A stretch of DNA of 64,000 bases from Stomoxys calcitrans (GCF_963082655.1 NC_081555.1:181204151-181268150), one strand, 5' to 3'; shown: positions 47,841-60,884, numbered from the stretch's first letter. Notes: a model not told the origin generated them from the sequence alone. Program-made: numbers and translations.

Positions 47841-49338
47841 AATATTGCCTACAGTGGAACCTGTCTGTTTGGGTGGAGATAATGTTCCATTTACAGAAAG
47901 CGCAAAATACCTGGGTATTTTGCTGGACAGGAAATCCAACATTTTGGAAAGGGCAAGAAAGGCCACTCTTGTCCTATACACCTGCAAGAGAGCCATTGGC
48001 AAAAGTTGGGGATTTAGACCGCGTGTCATGGCTATATACTACAGTTGTCAGACCTATTATGCTATATGGTGTTGTGGTCTGGTGGCGGATCCTAAGGATG
48101 GCTTGTTTGTACATCACAGTCGTACTGAGGACGACACCATCTGGTGCATTAAATTTAATGCTATATCTTATGCCTCTGGACATTGTGGCTACCCAAATTG
48201 CAGCGACCACTGCCGTGAGGTTGAGGGAGCTTTCTCATTTGTCATGTGGTGGCTACGGACACTGTGTTATCCTTGATACAATATCCGATGTTCCAGGAAG
48301 TGTGGATTACACTCTACCTGAGCCGCTTTTTGACAAAAATTACTGTACCACTATTCCTGAAAGAACCGATTGGAAGTACGATATCCCTGGTAACAGAAGT
48401 TACATAGACTTCTATTCGGTTGGTTCCAAACTAAACGATCGGGTGGGCTTTGGGGTGTACACTAAAGATCTAGAACTGGTCATAGAAGGAAGAGGTTACC
48501 CGACCATTGCAGTGTGTATCAAGCAGAGATCCTTGCAATTAAGTAAGTGGTGGAATGGCTTAGAAATAATGTCATTACAACGATTGGCATAAATATCTTC
48601 TCAGACAGCCAAACAGCCATTAAATCCCTGGAGAACGTATTTCTGAACACAAACACGACTCTCGCAGATCTCTCAACGAGATGGCTGAATAGTTCAAAAT
48701 TCACCTGTTTTGGGTGCTGGGCCACAGAGATATCCCAGGGAATTCTAAAGCAGATGAGCTTGCGAGACAAGGAACTATCTTACACACTCCAGGGACACTG
48801 GTATCTGTTGGTATGCCTCTAGCGACATGTAAGCTAAGTTTTCAGGACCAAGCCCAAAGGACGACGAATGATAGATAAAGGGGGCTGTGAGCATTCGAAA
48901 ACTAAGTGGCCTAACCTAGACTTGAAGAGGTATACTGCTTTGCTGTCATTGGCTAGAACAGACGTCTCAGTCATTGTGTCCGTCTAACAGGTTACTGTCT
49001 AATCGGAAAACATGCTGACAGACTGAAGGTTGCCAGCAACAACTTTTGCAGAAGCTATAGGGACATCGAGGAAGAAGAAACTATAGAACACCTTATGTGT
49101 ATGTGTCCCGCACTAGCAGTCAGAAGGAGTTCCACTTTAGGTTCTCACTTCTTTGAGAACCTGTCTGATTTAGCGGATGTGAACATTCGCAAGTTATTGG
49201 GCTTTTGAAAGCTATCTGGATGGTTCAACGGTAGAAACTAGAAGGCATCTTCCTTCTTCTGTTCCTGTGGTATCACAATGGACGAAAACGTCTAAGTGAG
49301 TTTGATGGCAGACTGCCACTTAAACCTAACCTAACAAA
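47841..49338 (+). mobile_element. RNase-H LINE (I/LOA-like), 3' half, degenerate
   Basis: Frames in order: SAKYLGILLDRKSNILERAR (end of reverse transcriptase, 47898-47960), VVRPIMLYGVVVWWRI, the RNase H start IDFYSVGSKLNDRVGFGVYT (48408-48465; ancestral TDGSK), IFSDSQTAIKSLEN (48593-48635), then KHADRLKVASNNFC...CPALAVRRSSTLGSHFFENL to 49208 and the 3' UTR. Several frameshifts. The 3' terminus reads CTTAAACCTAACCTAAC. Its sister copy is at 23818-24360. Confidence 0.85.
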
Positions 49339-49344
49339 AGTTTG

Positions 49345-50045
49345 GTGTGTAGAAAAAATTATGCCCTTCAACTAAATTTATTTTCAGCAGAATTCATGGT
49401 GGTGGGTTCCCAAGATTCGTCCCGGCCATGGTTAGCATGCTTTTGCTTGCTTTAGATTCGCTTATATCATTAAACATTCTAATGATAATAAGTAAAAACA
49501 TCGGCCGGGCCGAATCTTATATACCCTTCACCATGGATCGCTTTTATCGCGTTCTTTGCCCGGTATCTCTTTATGGGCAAACAAAGGATAATGGATAAGA
49601 ATTGTTATGCTATAGGAGCTATAACAAGTTAAGGTCCGACCGGAATGTTGGAGACCATAGTAGAAGTCATTGTGTAACATTTCAGCCAATTCGGAGAATT
49701 GCGCCAGGTAAAATCGTCAGATCAAGAAGTAAAATCTCTAGATCGGTTTATATGGGAGCTGTATCAGGCTATAGACAGTTTCAGACCATATATGACACGT
49801 TTGTGAAGGTCATGGGAGAAGACGTTGTACAAAATTTCAGCCAAATCGGTTAAGAATTGCGCCCTCTAGTGGTTCAAGAAGTCAAGATCCAAGATCGGAT
49901 CAAACAGACTACACTACTCACCACATATGGGTTCTATATCAAAACTTGAACCGATATGACCCACTTACAATCCCAACCGATCTACACTAACAGGAAGTAT
50001 TCGTGCAGAGTTTCAGGCGCCAATCTCTATTCGTTCGAAATTTTG
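49345..50045. mobile_element. Two mini-me-like copies, tail to tail
   Basis: 49345-49455 is a tail fragment in + orientation (CCCGGCCATGGTTAGCATGC). 49488-50045 is a reversed copy starting AAGTAAAAACATCGGCCGGG with three units. The inverted arrangement could form a foldback. Confidence 0.75.
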
Positions 50046-50980
50046 CGTGCGTAGAAAATCCAAAGAAAAAGATACTCTGTATTCCCACTCCACACCACCC
50101 AATTTGTGAAACATTCGAAATCACAAATGACTTTTCCTGCAAAATAGACTTTTTAATCTCAACCCACTGTGTGACATTATAGTTTCGTGACTGCTTTTAC
50201 AGAATATTTTACGAGATACCAGGATGTGAGTTTACTTGAACACTTGAACATCTATCCGTGCTGATTGGTGTGGCTTGGTGCATGTATTACGGAAACACAC
50301 ACACACACACATTCTCACAGTATTAGCAAACCTACTTAGTGGCCACATAAAAATCTCAATCAAAATAGGTGTTGGTGTAAAATGAGATAGAAGACTGGCA
50401 TTTCCAAAAATGGACTGTTAATAGCCATTGGACATCTCATGGCTATGGATGGGGAATAGGGGGATGAGGCTGATGTGTTTCCATCAAAGTTGATGGGATG
50501 TGATGCGACGAAGAAGTATCTTTTTTCCGTTTGATGGTTATATTCGCCTTCAATGAATTATTTATAATTAAAGCTATTTCGTCAAATTAATACCAGCAAC
50601 TCTAATCTTAGACTTTGGGTGGATGAAATGCGGACAATGTATGCTTTATAATACCAATTGATAGACATGTCTGATTAAGTCCATACTATAAATTATGAAA
50701 TGACTGCAAGAAGGTGCATACATTCTGAGGAACAGCATTAGGATTAACTGCAACATTATATATCCATCATTGATAACATATGTGAGTATTACGAATGACA
50801 ATGGCAAAATATAAATAAAATATGGCAAAATATTTTTTAAATTATTTTTTTATTTCTCATTGTGGAGCAAGTGATTAATTTGTCATGGGCAAATGAAATT
50901 GTTTCTATCCATTCACATTGGGATGTGTGTGGTTTCTATTTCGAGTTTAAGATCAACGATTTTTAGGTAGTCTTAGTGAA
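50046..50980. other. Unique intergenic DNA
   Basis: (CA)8 near 50297. No gene recognised. Confidence 0.5.
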
Positions 50981-50982
50981 GG

Positions 50983-51268
50983 AGGCCACCGTAGCGCAGA
51001 AATTAGGATGTCCGTCTATAGCGCTGAGTGCCTGGGTTCGAATTCTGGCGATAAAATCAAAAAAAAAAAAAAATTCTGCGGTGGTTATCCCCTCCTAATA
51101 CTGGCGACATTTCTGAAGAACTATGCCATATGATAACTTCTCCCCAAAGAAGTATTGCATTGGGGACTCGGCTATAAAAAGAAGCTTAAACTTGATTCGG
51201 ACAGCACCCATTGCTATGAGAGTTTCCCCCTATTCCTTAATGGAATTTTTATGGACAAACTTGCATTT
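50983..51268 (+). mobile_element. tRNA-derived SINE
   Basis: Head GGAGGCCACCGTAGCGCAG, B-box GGTTCGAATTC, A-run, body with a deletion of the GGCACGCCG part, tail ACTTGCATTTG. Confidence 0.82.
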
Positions 51269-51589
51269 GAAGTAAGAAACCTCTACGGTGGTCTCCATCA
51301 TATCTTCTTAATTACTTTGAATATAAGTCTCGTCTTCTCAAGATCCTGATCTTCCCCTAGGATTTTCTTCGCCCTCTCGACCCTTTCACTGATCTGGTTT
51401 ATATATATAGAGGTGTTATTTTGGTATTCAAAGAAAAATTCCATTTTTTTAGATAAATGACTGGATGTTTGTCTCATAATAAAGAGGAACGTATGCCGTA
51501 AATAAAAATGAACATCAACCAAAGGGCCACCTCGACCACGCTTAAAGAACTATACCTGGTGATTTAAAATAACACCTCTTGTTGGAAAA

Positions 51590-52745
51590 TCCTATACAGG
51601 CGCATTCGTAGCCCACGTTCTTAACTCGGAGTGCATAGCCCCGAAAGGCTTCGGATTCACCACATTTACTGATGGCAGAGCGCTGTATTTTACAGCCAAA
51701 TCGTCTGCCCTTTCATTCCCCCTGCGCTTTGGCTCGGCACCTAAACGATCCTGAGAAATTGGGTTAATGTCCGTTTAATATACAAAACCGCCCTGATAAC
51801 TATCTCACTGTCAGTATAGATGTTCAGAATTTACATCCTCGATTTAACGCCATTACTCTACTCGATATCAATTCATCCATTATTTCATATCCTTGTGTCT
51901 CATAGTCAAAGTTGCTGCCTCTTACTAAATCTGATAGCTCTCACTCTGAGTTTAGATGTTCGGAATCCACATCTTCTAATTAACGCCATAGTATCTAACG
52001 ATCAAGGAAGCCCGGATCTCCGCCTGCAGAAGCGTATTATTGTCATGCAGTCGGAAACAGATTTCAGTCTAGGGTCCTCAAAACTAGCCAGCGTTGTTGT
52101 CTTAGCCATCGTATTTAAAACTTCTTACATTCCAACCAGATTCCCAACAGTCGCCTCGAGTATACAGCGATGGTATGACCTCTTCTTACCCGATATCCAT
52201 TCTTCCATTATTTTATATCCTTGAGTCTCATAGTCGAAGATTGCGCCTTATACTCAATCTTTATGACTTTGGGCCGGATATTTAGAAAAGTTACAGTGTT
52301 CTGGTAGGCGTGGTCCTCATCGACCCGTGTTGTGTAGTACTTATGTTGCATTTATGTTACTGAGGATTAAGTAAGTATTGGTCGAATCACGTTCCTGCAG
52401 AACCAGTGGACTATCCCCAGATTCAGGCTTGTACATATTTCGAGACTACACCTCTTCTATTTATATAACGACCAACATCTGTGAGCCTTCTTAGTACATG
52501 TGACACTTTCAGTTCGCTGTCTTAGTATCCTAAGTATTTGACCTTGTAGGATATCGAAATCGTCCTGTTCGTCTTCCTAGTGGACAGGCATATTTCAGTC
52601 TTCTTTTGATAAACATTCAGTGGTATACTATCTCCAAGACCCTTTCGACATATCTGCAAAGCCGACTCGGCTCCCTACCCTGAAGAACATCGTCTGCGTA
52701 GCATACGGGTTCAAATCGCTCTTTAGTCAGGACCCTTAATAAGTT
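51590..52745 (-). mobile_element. R1-like LINE fragment with internal duplication
   Basis: On the - strand CYADDVLQGR near 52687-52710 (catalytic YADD) and KRRLKYACPLGRRTG lie upstream; the RNase-H end with NVVNPKPFGAMHSELRTWAT-like text lies near 51600-51660. Between them blocks of about 50 bp recur at 51862 and 52193, so the copy is rearranged. Confidence 0.7.
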
Positions 52746-54190
52746 ATTTGTAGCAGTAACCTTGTGACGTGCCATGTGCCTTTTTCTCCCGTCATCGACT
52801 TAACGCCGTTTTACTTGTTCCTCTAAAAAACACTTGTTTCGAAGTTTGCAGGCTTTTTGTTATGTTATCTGCCAAAGGAATAATTTCATTGTCATTGGAT
52901 GCCAACAAAAGACTTAATGCATCCTTTGACTTTCACAACCTCCTGACGAACTCTATGGAGGGGATGTGCTCATATTTATTCAAAGGATATAAAATTATAA
53001 TCTCATCCAAAGATTCCGAAACTAATGCCACTGCCACAGCTAATTTATCCTGCTTGCGTTCGGCAATGTTCGTTGTTAAAAACATAATTAATGTCACTTT
53101 GTGTAGGGGAGCAGTACAGCTGCAAGTCTCCTCTCCTCTCACTCCTCTGTTATTAATCTAATGAATTTTTTCTTAGTCCGCTTCTTGTGTTCGTCCCCAG
53201 GAAACTAATGAGCTGATACTAATGCGCAGAGCAATTTCTTTGGCGACGTGTCATACAAATATGTTATGAGCCTTCTTGTGTCTCAGCCACTTGTGCTCCT
53301 TGGCCTGGTTGGCTTCTTTGCTGGTGAGCTAGCGATGGCAGGATCTGCTGTTGTAATAAATACAAAACATGACAACTTTGGTGACAACTACACGCCCCAT
53401 ATTTTGGCGTTGAAATGAGCCCAAAACAATAGACATGTGGGAAAACTAAGATAATGGAATATGAACGAGGGGGGGTGCAAGTTTGCCTCCTCATATGATT
53501 CACTAACTATCGGCGACATTGGCCATTATCATCATCATGGTCATAAGCATTGCGCAGCTCAAGGAACCCCTTAGCAAGAGTGCGAGTTTGTTTTATGAGT
53601 GCGTCATAAGGTCGTAAATATTTCAAGTCAACCGGTTTGGAGGCAAAGCAATTTTGTCCTCGCTTTGGCTTTCTTCATTTCGTTCACTCGGTGACTTGGA
53701 AATGGCATGGCGCTCATTAAGATAATTGTTGGCAATTAACTAAATTGACACAACATTTGTTAAATTCCACTAAATATATGTAATAAGGATGTGTATAAGT
53801 GTGTGTGTGTGTGTGCGTGTAATCAAAATGATAGATTCATATGTGTGTTTGTGTATGTTGAACGAATAATGGCGGTGCCAGTCTACTGAATTGTAGACTG
53901 CGTTTAGGGAACTTATCAACACCCATCCTCGGGGTATTTATGGAGGTAATCATAATTGTATCATTTGACGGAGGGGACGTGGTGGGGGGGGGGGTGAATG
54001 TTTCTTTGGATAATCCCTCTTCCCCAACCATGTATAGTGTTCAGTATGTTCTCGGCACGATTTCTCTCTTTAAGCAGAAACAAAAGAATACTTGGAAGTG
54101 ATCTTGGATTGAAAACTGAGCTGGTGGTGTCACATTCGGAAACGGTGCACAGATGTTGGGAATTATGTGGACGGGCCTAGAACTCGAAAT
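52746..54190. other. Unique intergenic DNA
   Basis: (GT)n at about 53800-53820. A 130-aa frame at 52769-53161 has no recognisable domain and does not begin with ATG; not called. Confidence 0.5.
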
Positions 54191-54224
54191 GGGACCTAAC
54201 ATTTGGTGACAGGCCTACAGGCTT

Positions 54225-54612
54225 TGCAGGAGCGTGATTAGACCAATTAGACCGACTTACACCTCAGTAGTTTAATGGACTGCGATGGGGGAAAATGTGG
54301 AACAGTGAAGGGTTGGTACTACGATGAAAATCCTATGGAGATGTTGCTAATACTGGAAGGAAGTAAGAAGGAGATCAGTATAGCTTTCGGTCTTACAACG
54401 GATATTACAGTACTAAAAGCGCTCTTATGAAAAGGAGGTGATTCCATGTGTAGGGCATGTGGAAAAGATCCTGAGATTTTGTAGTATTTGTTATGTCATT
54501 GCCCGGCTTTCGCGGTTAACAGACGCCGTATTGAATCGACTTAGGGGCGTGGAATAGAGAACATTAAGGGTTTTAATGAGTGGCAATGAATTCATGACTA
54601 AGATTTTTTATT
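54225..54612 (+). mobile_element. R1-like LINE, 3' end
   Basis: Encodes CRACGKDPEIL and LCHCPAFAVNRRR near 54450-54525, then GVE.RTLRVLMSGNEFMTK. The same 3' end as the copy at 44506-45020. A mini-me element starts directly after it. Confidence 0.78.
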
Positions 54613-55331
54613 TTTATACCAACCACCATAGGATGGAGGTATACTAATCTAGTTATTCCGTTTGTAACATCTCGAAATATTTATCTCTTGATCGTCTCGA
54701 CATTCTGAATCGATCTAGCCATGTCCATCTGTCCGTCCATTTCTCGAAATCACGATAGCGGTCGAACGCGTAAAGCTAGGCGATTGAAATTTTGAACAGA
54801 TACTTAATATTAATGTAGGTAATTGCGGATTGCAAATGGGCCACATCGGTTCATATTTGGATATAGCACCCATATAAACCGATCTCCCGATTTAACTTCC
54901 TGAACTTCTGGAAGCCTCAATTTTCATCCGATTTGGCTGAAGTTTTGCACGTCCAAATCGGTCTATAACCTGATATACCTTCTTTATAAAACGATCACCT
55001 GATTCGACTTATTGAGTCGCTGGAAGCCGAAGTTTTTGTCCAATTAAGTTACAACAAATGTGCAAAGTACGATCCAAATTGGTCAAGAACATGATATTGC
55101 TCCCATATAAACCGATCTCCCGATTTGACTTCTTGAACTTCTGGAAGCCTCCATTTTCTTTCGATTTGGCTGAAATTTTGCATATAGTGCTCTGTTATGA
55201 CTTTTAACAACTGTGCCAAGTACTGTCTAAATCGGTCTATAACCTGATATAGCTCCCATATTTTAGCAGAATCCATGGTGGTGGGTTCCCAAGATTCGGC
55301 CCGGTTGTACTTAGCACGCTTTTACTTGTTT
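54613..55331 (+). mobile_element. Mini-me-like element, short copy
   Basis: Head TATACCAACCACCATAGGAT, core with GTCCATCTGTCCGTCCAT, about three units, tail GGCCCGGTTGTACTTAGCAC...TTTTACTTGTTT. Confidence 0.85.
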
Positions 55332-55414
55332 TAGTATTTAGAGCGCACACCAAAGCGATCACTGGCTAAGGTGTATGTCCAAAGTGGATTAGGCGAATTT
55401 TTATTCGCATCGTT

Positions 55415-56606
55415 TTTATACCCTCCACCATAGGATGGGGGGTATACTAATTTCGTCATTCTGTTTGTAACACCTCGAAATGTACGTCAAGACCCCATAA
55501 AGTATATTCTTGATCGTCGTGACATTTTAAGTCGAGCTAGCCATGTCCGTCCGTCTGTCCGTCCGTCTGTCCATCCGTCTGTCCATCCGTCTGTCCGTCC
55601 GTCTGTCCGTCCGTCTGTCCGTCCATCTGTCCGTCCGTCTGTCCGTCCGTCTGTTCATCCGTCTGTCTGTCGAAAGCACGCTAACTTTCGAAGAAGTAAA
55701 GCTCGGTGCTTGAAACTTTGCACAAATACTTTTTATTGGTGTAGGTCGGTTGGGATTGTAAATGGGCCAAATCGGTCCATGTTTTGATATAGCTGCCATA
55801 GAAACCAATCTTGGGTCTTGACTTCTTGAGCCTCTAGAGGGCGCAATTCTCGTCCGATTTGACTGAAATTTTGCACATGGTGTTTTAATATGACTTCTAA
55901 CAACTGTGCTTAGTATGGTTTACATCGGTCCATGTTTTGAAATAGCTGCCGCATAAACCGATCTTGGGTCTTGACTTCTTGAGCCTCTAAAGGGCGCAAT
56001 TCTCGTCCGATTTGACTGAAATTTTGCATGAGGTGTTCCGTTATGACTTCCAATAACTGTGCGAAGTATGGTCTAAATCGGTTCATAACGTCATGTAGCT
56101 GCCATATAAACCGATCTTGGGTCTTGACTTCTTGAGCCTCTAGAGGGCGCAATTCTCATCCAATTTGACTGAAATTTTGCACGTGGTGTTTTGGTATCAC
56201 TTCCAATATTTATGCGAAATATGGTCCAAATCGGTTCATATCCTGATATAGCTGCCATATAAACCGATCTGGGATCTTGAGTTCTTGAGCTTCTAGAGAG
56301 CGCAATTCTCATTCGATTTGGCACAGATTTTGTACAACGGCTTCTCCCATGGCCTTCAACATACGTGTGCAATATGGTCTGAATCGATCTATAGCTTAAC
56401 ACAGCTCCCACATAAACCGATCTCCCGATTTTGATTCTTGAGCCCCGAATCGGACTATAACTTGATATAGCTCCTCCTCCGTCCATATTCATTATTCTTT
56501 GTTTGCCTTAAAAGAGATACTGCCCAAAGAACTCGACAGATGCGATCCCTGGTGGAGGGTATATAATATTCGGCCCGGCCGTAATTAGCACGCTCTTACT
56601 TGTTTT
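55415..56606 (+). mobile_element. Mini-me-like element with expanded GTCY microsatellite
   Basis: Complete: head TATACCCTCCACCATAGG, core, a GTCY array at 55545-55672, five ~155-bp units, tail GGCCCGGCCGTAATTAGCAC...CTTACTTGTT. It follows another copy in the same orientation, 83 bp apart. Confidence 0.9.
55545..55672. repeat. (GTCY)n tetranucleotide microsatellite
   Basis: About 32 units of GTCC/GTCT with occasional ATCC. Other copies in the window have only 4-6 units at this place, so the array has grown inside the element. Confidence 0.92.
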
Positions 56607-58676
56607 AATCTAAGTTAACCTACTGATTTTTGAACAAATTTCACTTCAGCTTTCTTATTCAAAAGTCAAACCATTTCCTTTGAGTCTAATTACTACCTTA
56701 CTCTCACACTAACGAGCCTTTATCAACACATAAACACATTATAGAGCTAAAATTAAAATGCTCGTTTAGCTGTAATTACAATTACCTTGTGCGACAATGT
56801 CTAAGAGAGAAAATCATAAATTATACGCTCGAAAGGATTGTCTGCCAGAAGTGAATTGACAATTATAGTCTTGGCTGCATTTCATGCATGGCCTGAAAGC
56901 GCGAATTCTTTTGGCACGAAGTTTAGTTCTAGGCACCATTATCCTTTGAAACCCCAAGGTATCTCAGCCTTGAGGTCTTTTCAATGACACTGGCACTGCT
57001 ATCATTCACTAAGCAGTTGTATTTCGAATAGGAAGTGTTGCTACACAGACATGAGTTGAGTTTTAGTTCATATTTCAAAATGGGACCCATTCTGGGCCTC
57101 GGATGTTGCAGTAATTAATCAAAAGCAATTACAATACTCCACATTCTGGGGACCAACTAAGTATTGCAGACATAATTGCCAACAGTGGAATAAGAATTGT
57201 CTTAGAAGCGCATGTTGGCTTATTTTGGTAAACTACACTACAGGTAGATGTGTGAGCAAGGCGTAGTCTATAATTCAAAAGCAATTTCATGCAATTAAAA
57301 GTGACTTCAATTTACCACAGATTCATAAAAGTTCCAAATGAAACTGATGTCACTTATGATGATGATGATAATGCCAACGGTAGCAATGCTACTTTTACTT
57401 CGCCATATATAAACCTAAGGATAACCATTTTTCTCCAAAGATTGACACAGCTTTTAATGTTAATCTAAGACAAGGCACAGTGGGACGATGATGAGGTTAC
57501 TTTGAACAAAAAAAGCGTCAGTTAGTTAAAAAAAAAGTTTGGAATAATAAATTTACAGAGTTGCACTTTTGCAACGCTCAGAAACAAAGAGCAAAGCGCT
57601 CATTTTGTTTCGGCCTTTAGAAAGATTGAAAACGACATAAAGTAACTTTTCTCCGAATAATAGCAATATCACTTGAATGTTGATATATCAAAGGCTGTAA
57701 AAGTCAAATCGAAAGGCCGATTTATCCATATCTGATTGATTTAAATGTGAATTACACCATTTAAATGTTATTTTTAATTGATTCTCCAACCCACTGTCTT
57801 TCTAAAGGCAACTCCCAGAAATGCACCCAAGCCAAACCGTTTTTGAACCATACAAATGGTTGCTCCTTCTAAGCAGTCACCATAGTGCATAAGCGCCCTC
57901 GTTAATATTGTCACCCACAAGGAAGTGATGTCTCTCTTCCTTGGGGTGGAGTCAGAGACGTTAAAGATTTACACTAACGACTCTAAAACGACCCCATAGC
58001 TCATGCTGAGCACCAAGTGTTTTGGCGAAACATTAGCGTCTCTCAGCACCTCGCCCCTTCCAATTCACCTGCTTAAGAACTATGGATTTGCCATGGGTTT
58101 ATGAGATCATTTGTCATTTTTTATGATGCGAAGGGCAAAACGAGTGCAGAGCACATATTTCATGGATACGATATGAAATGGAATGGAATTCTTATACAAC
58201 ACTGCACTCTACCCTGTGTTGGCTTATGTATGCCTCCATTCCCACAGCGTATGATTTTTCTCTGAAAATCATTGGAGGTGTTAAGAGTGAAACGAAATCC
58301 AATGAATTATTAACGGTAATCATCATAGTTGCCACCTTGGTATGTGACAGCCTTGAGTTTAACTTCACATCACAAAGACTTGGTGATGTAGCTAAAATGA
58401 TTTCCACAGCAGTTAGCCAACTGCGACAAACGATTGAATATGCCATGATTAGGGTTCAGTTTTCAACACCTTTTTTAGAAATACAAAAAAACTGCAAATA
58501 CGCCCTCGAGTGGTATTGAATGGTATAAAGAAGTGCAATGGTGTAGAGGTGACTGAACGAACTTTCAAGAGAATGTAACCTGCGGAGCTAGGTTTAAAAC
58601 TAATAAGGCATGGATCATACCTAGAGATGGGTTTCTACGGGGTAAATACCCAACGCTTGGATATTTATTGGGTAAA
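56607..58676. other. Unique intergenic DNA
   Basis: (GAT)n near 57355. A 113-aa frame at 58178-58519 starts with ATG and has fly-like codon use but no recognisable domain; left uncalled. Inverted GGGTAAATACCC motifs lie near 58640-58676. Confidence 0.5.
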
Positions 58677-60141
58677 TCTTCTTATATATAAAATTGAATC
58701 TGTGTTTGTATGTTTGATTGTTTGATTGTTTGTTTGTTTGTCGGTTTGTTTATTTGTTCCGCATAGACTCAAAAACGGCTGAAACGATTACCTTGAAATT
58801 GTCACAGATTGTGTAGGTTGATCTGGAAGGAAACATAGTCTATATAATTTTTTGATATCGGAAGAGGGGCGGACCCTCCCCCTAACCCCTAAAGTAGTAC
58901 CCAATAATATAAGTGCACCGATCGGGACAATATGGGATTCAAATGATAGGTATTCAAGAGTAGAGTATGAATTCTTAAATAATAATAAGAGTTGGGTCCA
59001 AGTACCTGGGGGGCCACCCCAACCCCAAAACCCCCTATAATAGGATTTTTGGGCGACCATGACAATATGGGACTCAAATGAAAGGTATTCGGGAGTAGAT
59101 TGCGAATATGGACAGGAAGGAGAAATAGGCTTTATAATTTGTTGATTTCGGAAGGGGCGGACACTCCCCCATTACCCAAAACCACCGCCAAAAATCTGAA
59201 GTAGACCGATCGGGACAATATGGGTATCAAATAATAGAATAATAGAAAATAGAATACGAATAGGATATTAAAATTTGGATTTAAGTATCCATCGAACCGC
59301 TCCAACCCTAAAATTTCCCCAAACAGACATATTGGGCGTTCATGACAATATGGGCCTCAAATGGAACGTATTCGGAAGTAAATTACGAATCTGGCATGCA
59401 AAATCCGATCGAGGTATAGGGGATTACCCTGTCATGTGTCATATGCCTTAAATGCACATATGACCAATCATGACTGTATGGGACTCGTTTTTTTTGTTTG
59501 TTCCGTAGAATAAAAAATGGCTGAAAGGATTTTCTTAAAATTTTCACAGATTTTGTAAGTTTGCCTGGAAGGAAACATAGGCTTTATAATTTTTAGATAT
59601 CGGATGGGAGCGTTCCCTCCCCCTTACCCCAATAACGCCATCGACCGATAGGCACAATATGGGTATCAAATGAAAGGTATTGGAGACAAAAAAACGAATA
59701 TCGTATTAAAATTTGGGTCTAAGTACCCAGCGGGCCTACCCAACTTAAAAACTCCTCTAAACAGATATATTCGACGCTCATGTCAATATGGGCCTCAAAT
59801 GAAATTATTCGACAGTAGATTACAAATATGGTAAAAAAATTAGGTCCAAGTAATGGTAGGTCGCCCCATCCCCAAGTACCCCCAAATGGGCATATTAGCC
59901 GACCATGTCTATATGGTTATATACCATGCATGGCAAAAGTCGCCAGCATTAAGAGGGGATCACCACCGCTTTAAATTTTGTCCGATGTTAACAACAGGTT
60001 TTGAGCGCAGACGTTCCGCGTTACAGACGGGCATAAGCTGCAGTGGCAAGAATTCGATTTACACATTCAAGGCGAAGTCTCCCAACACTAAAAAGTTAGA
60101 GAGTTAGAGAAGGCATAGCGGAGCGGTTCCGGTTCGGCTTG
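58677..60141 (+). mobile_element. Non-autonomous Helitron with both ends, in a host palindrome
   Basis: Starts TCTTCTTATATATAAAATTG with A before it and ends GGTTCCGGTTCGGCTTG with T after it. The host on either side, GGGTAAA and TACCC, joins to GGGTAAATACCC, which also occurs intact at about 58640-58651. So insertion was between A and T without duplication. The 3' CTTG departs from CTRR by one base. It carries an inner subterminal block near 59490 and a SINE segment near the 3' end. Confidence 0.8.
59918..60040 (-). mobile_element. SINE-derived segment inside the Helitron
   Basis: CATGCATGGCAAAAGTCGCC, GCATTAAGAGGGGATCACC and the worn head (AACAGGTTTTGAGCGCAGAC) match the segment at 5152-5370 in position and orientation. 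Confidence 0.65.
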
Positions 60142-60229
60142 TACCCAATAAATATAATTTTTGGGTATTTATAATTTTGCAGATATCTTGAGTATAAAAA
60201 CATTTTCTAAACAAATTTTGATGATTTCG

Positions 60230-60880
60230 TATTCTTTGTATATAAACCTGATCTTCTGATCTCATAAAATCGGATTTTAGTTATATATAGCCGCTATATA
60301 AACCAATCTTGAGACTTAAAGTCATGCGGCAATATATTGGTCATTGGTTCTGGTAGACCCCTACCCATTTCTGTGATCGTTCAGATCGGATGATATCTTT
60401 GGATATAGCTGCCCTTTAGACCGACCTACCGATCTCCCGATATGGGGTATTGAGGCCATAAATCATTAATTTATTACCCGAATTTGATGAAATTTGGCAC
60501 TGTGTGTTCTGGTAGACCCTTACCTATTTCTGTCAAATGTGGTCCAGATTGGACCATATTTCGATATAGCTGCCATATAGACCGATCTCCCGATATAGTG
60601 TCATGAGGCTATAAAAGGGCCTTTTTTCATCCTTCTTCGATGAAATTTGGCACAACGAGTTCTGGTACCCCTCTTAACCTTTTTGTTAGACATCGTCCAG
60701 ATCGGAGCATATTTAGATATAGCTGCCATATTGACCGATCTCCCGATATGGAGTATTGAGTCAATAAAAGGAGCATTTTTCATGCGATTTGAATGAAATT
60801 TGAAACGTGCGTAGACCTCTACACCTGTTTGTTGAATATAGTTCAGATCGGACCATATGAAAAAAATATGATTAATATTT
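60230..60880 (+). mobile_element. Mini-me-like fragment, + orientation
   Basis: Four to five units (ATATAGCTGCCATATAGACC; CCGATCTCCCGATAT). Head and tail missing. It faces the next copy head-on. Confidence 0.75.
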
Positions 60881-60884
60881 GCTT

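Noticed and set aside
52769..53161. 130-aa + frame
   Set aside because: Does not begin with ATG, no domain, follows a mini-me scrap; likely chance.
55527..56492. Several 80-133-aa - strand frames in mini-me repeats
   Set aside because: The same frames recur wherever the ~150-bp unit occurs and are repeat artefacts.
58178..58519. 113-aa + frame beginning with ATG
   Set aside because: Codon use is plausible but no domain, splice structure or promoter could be seen; would need transcript evidence.
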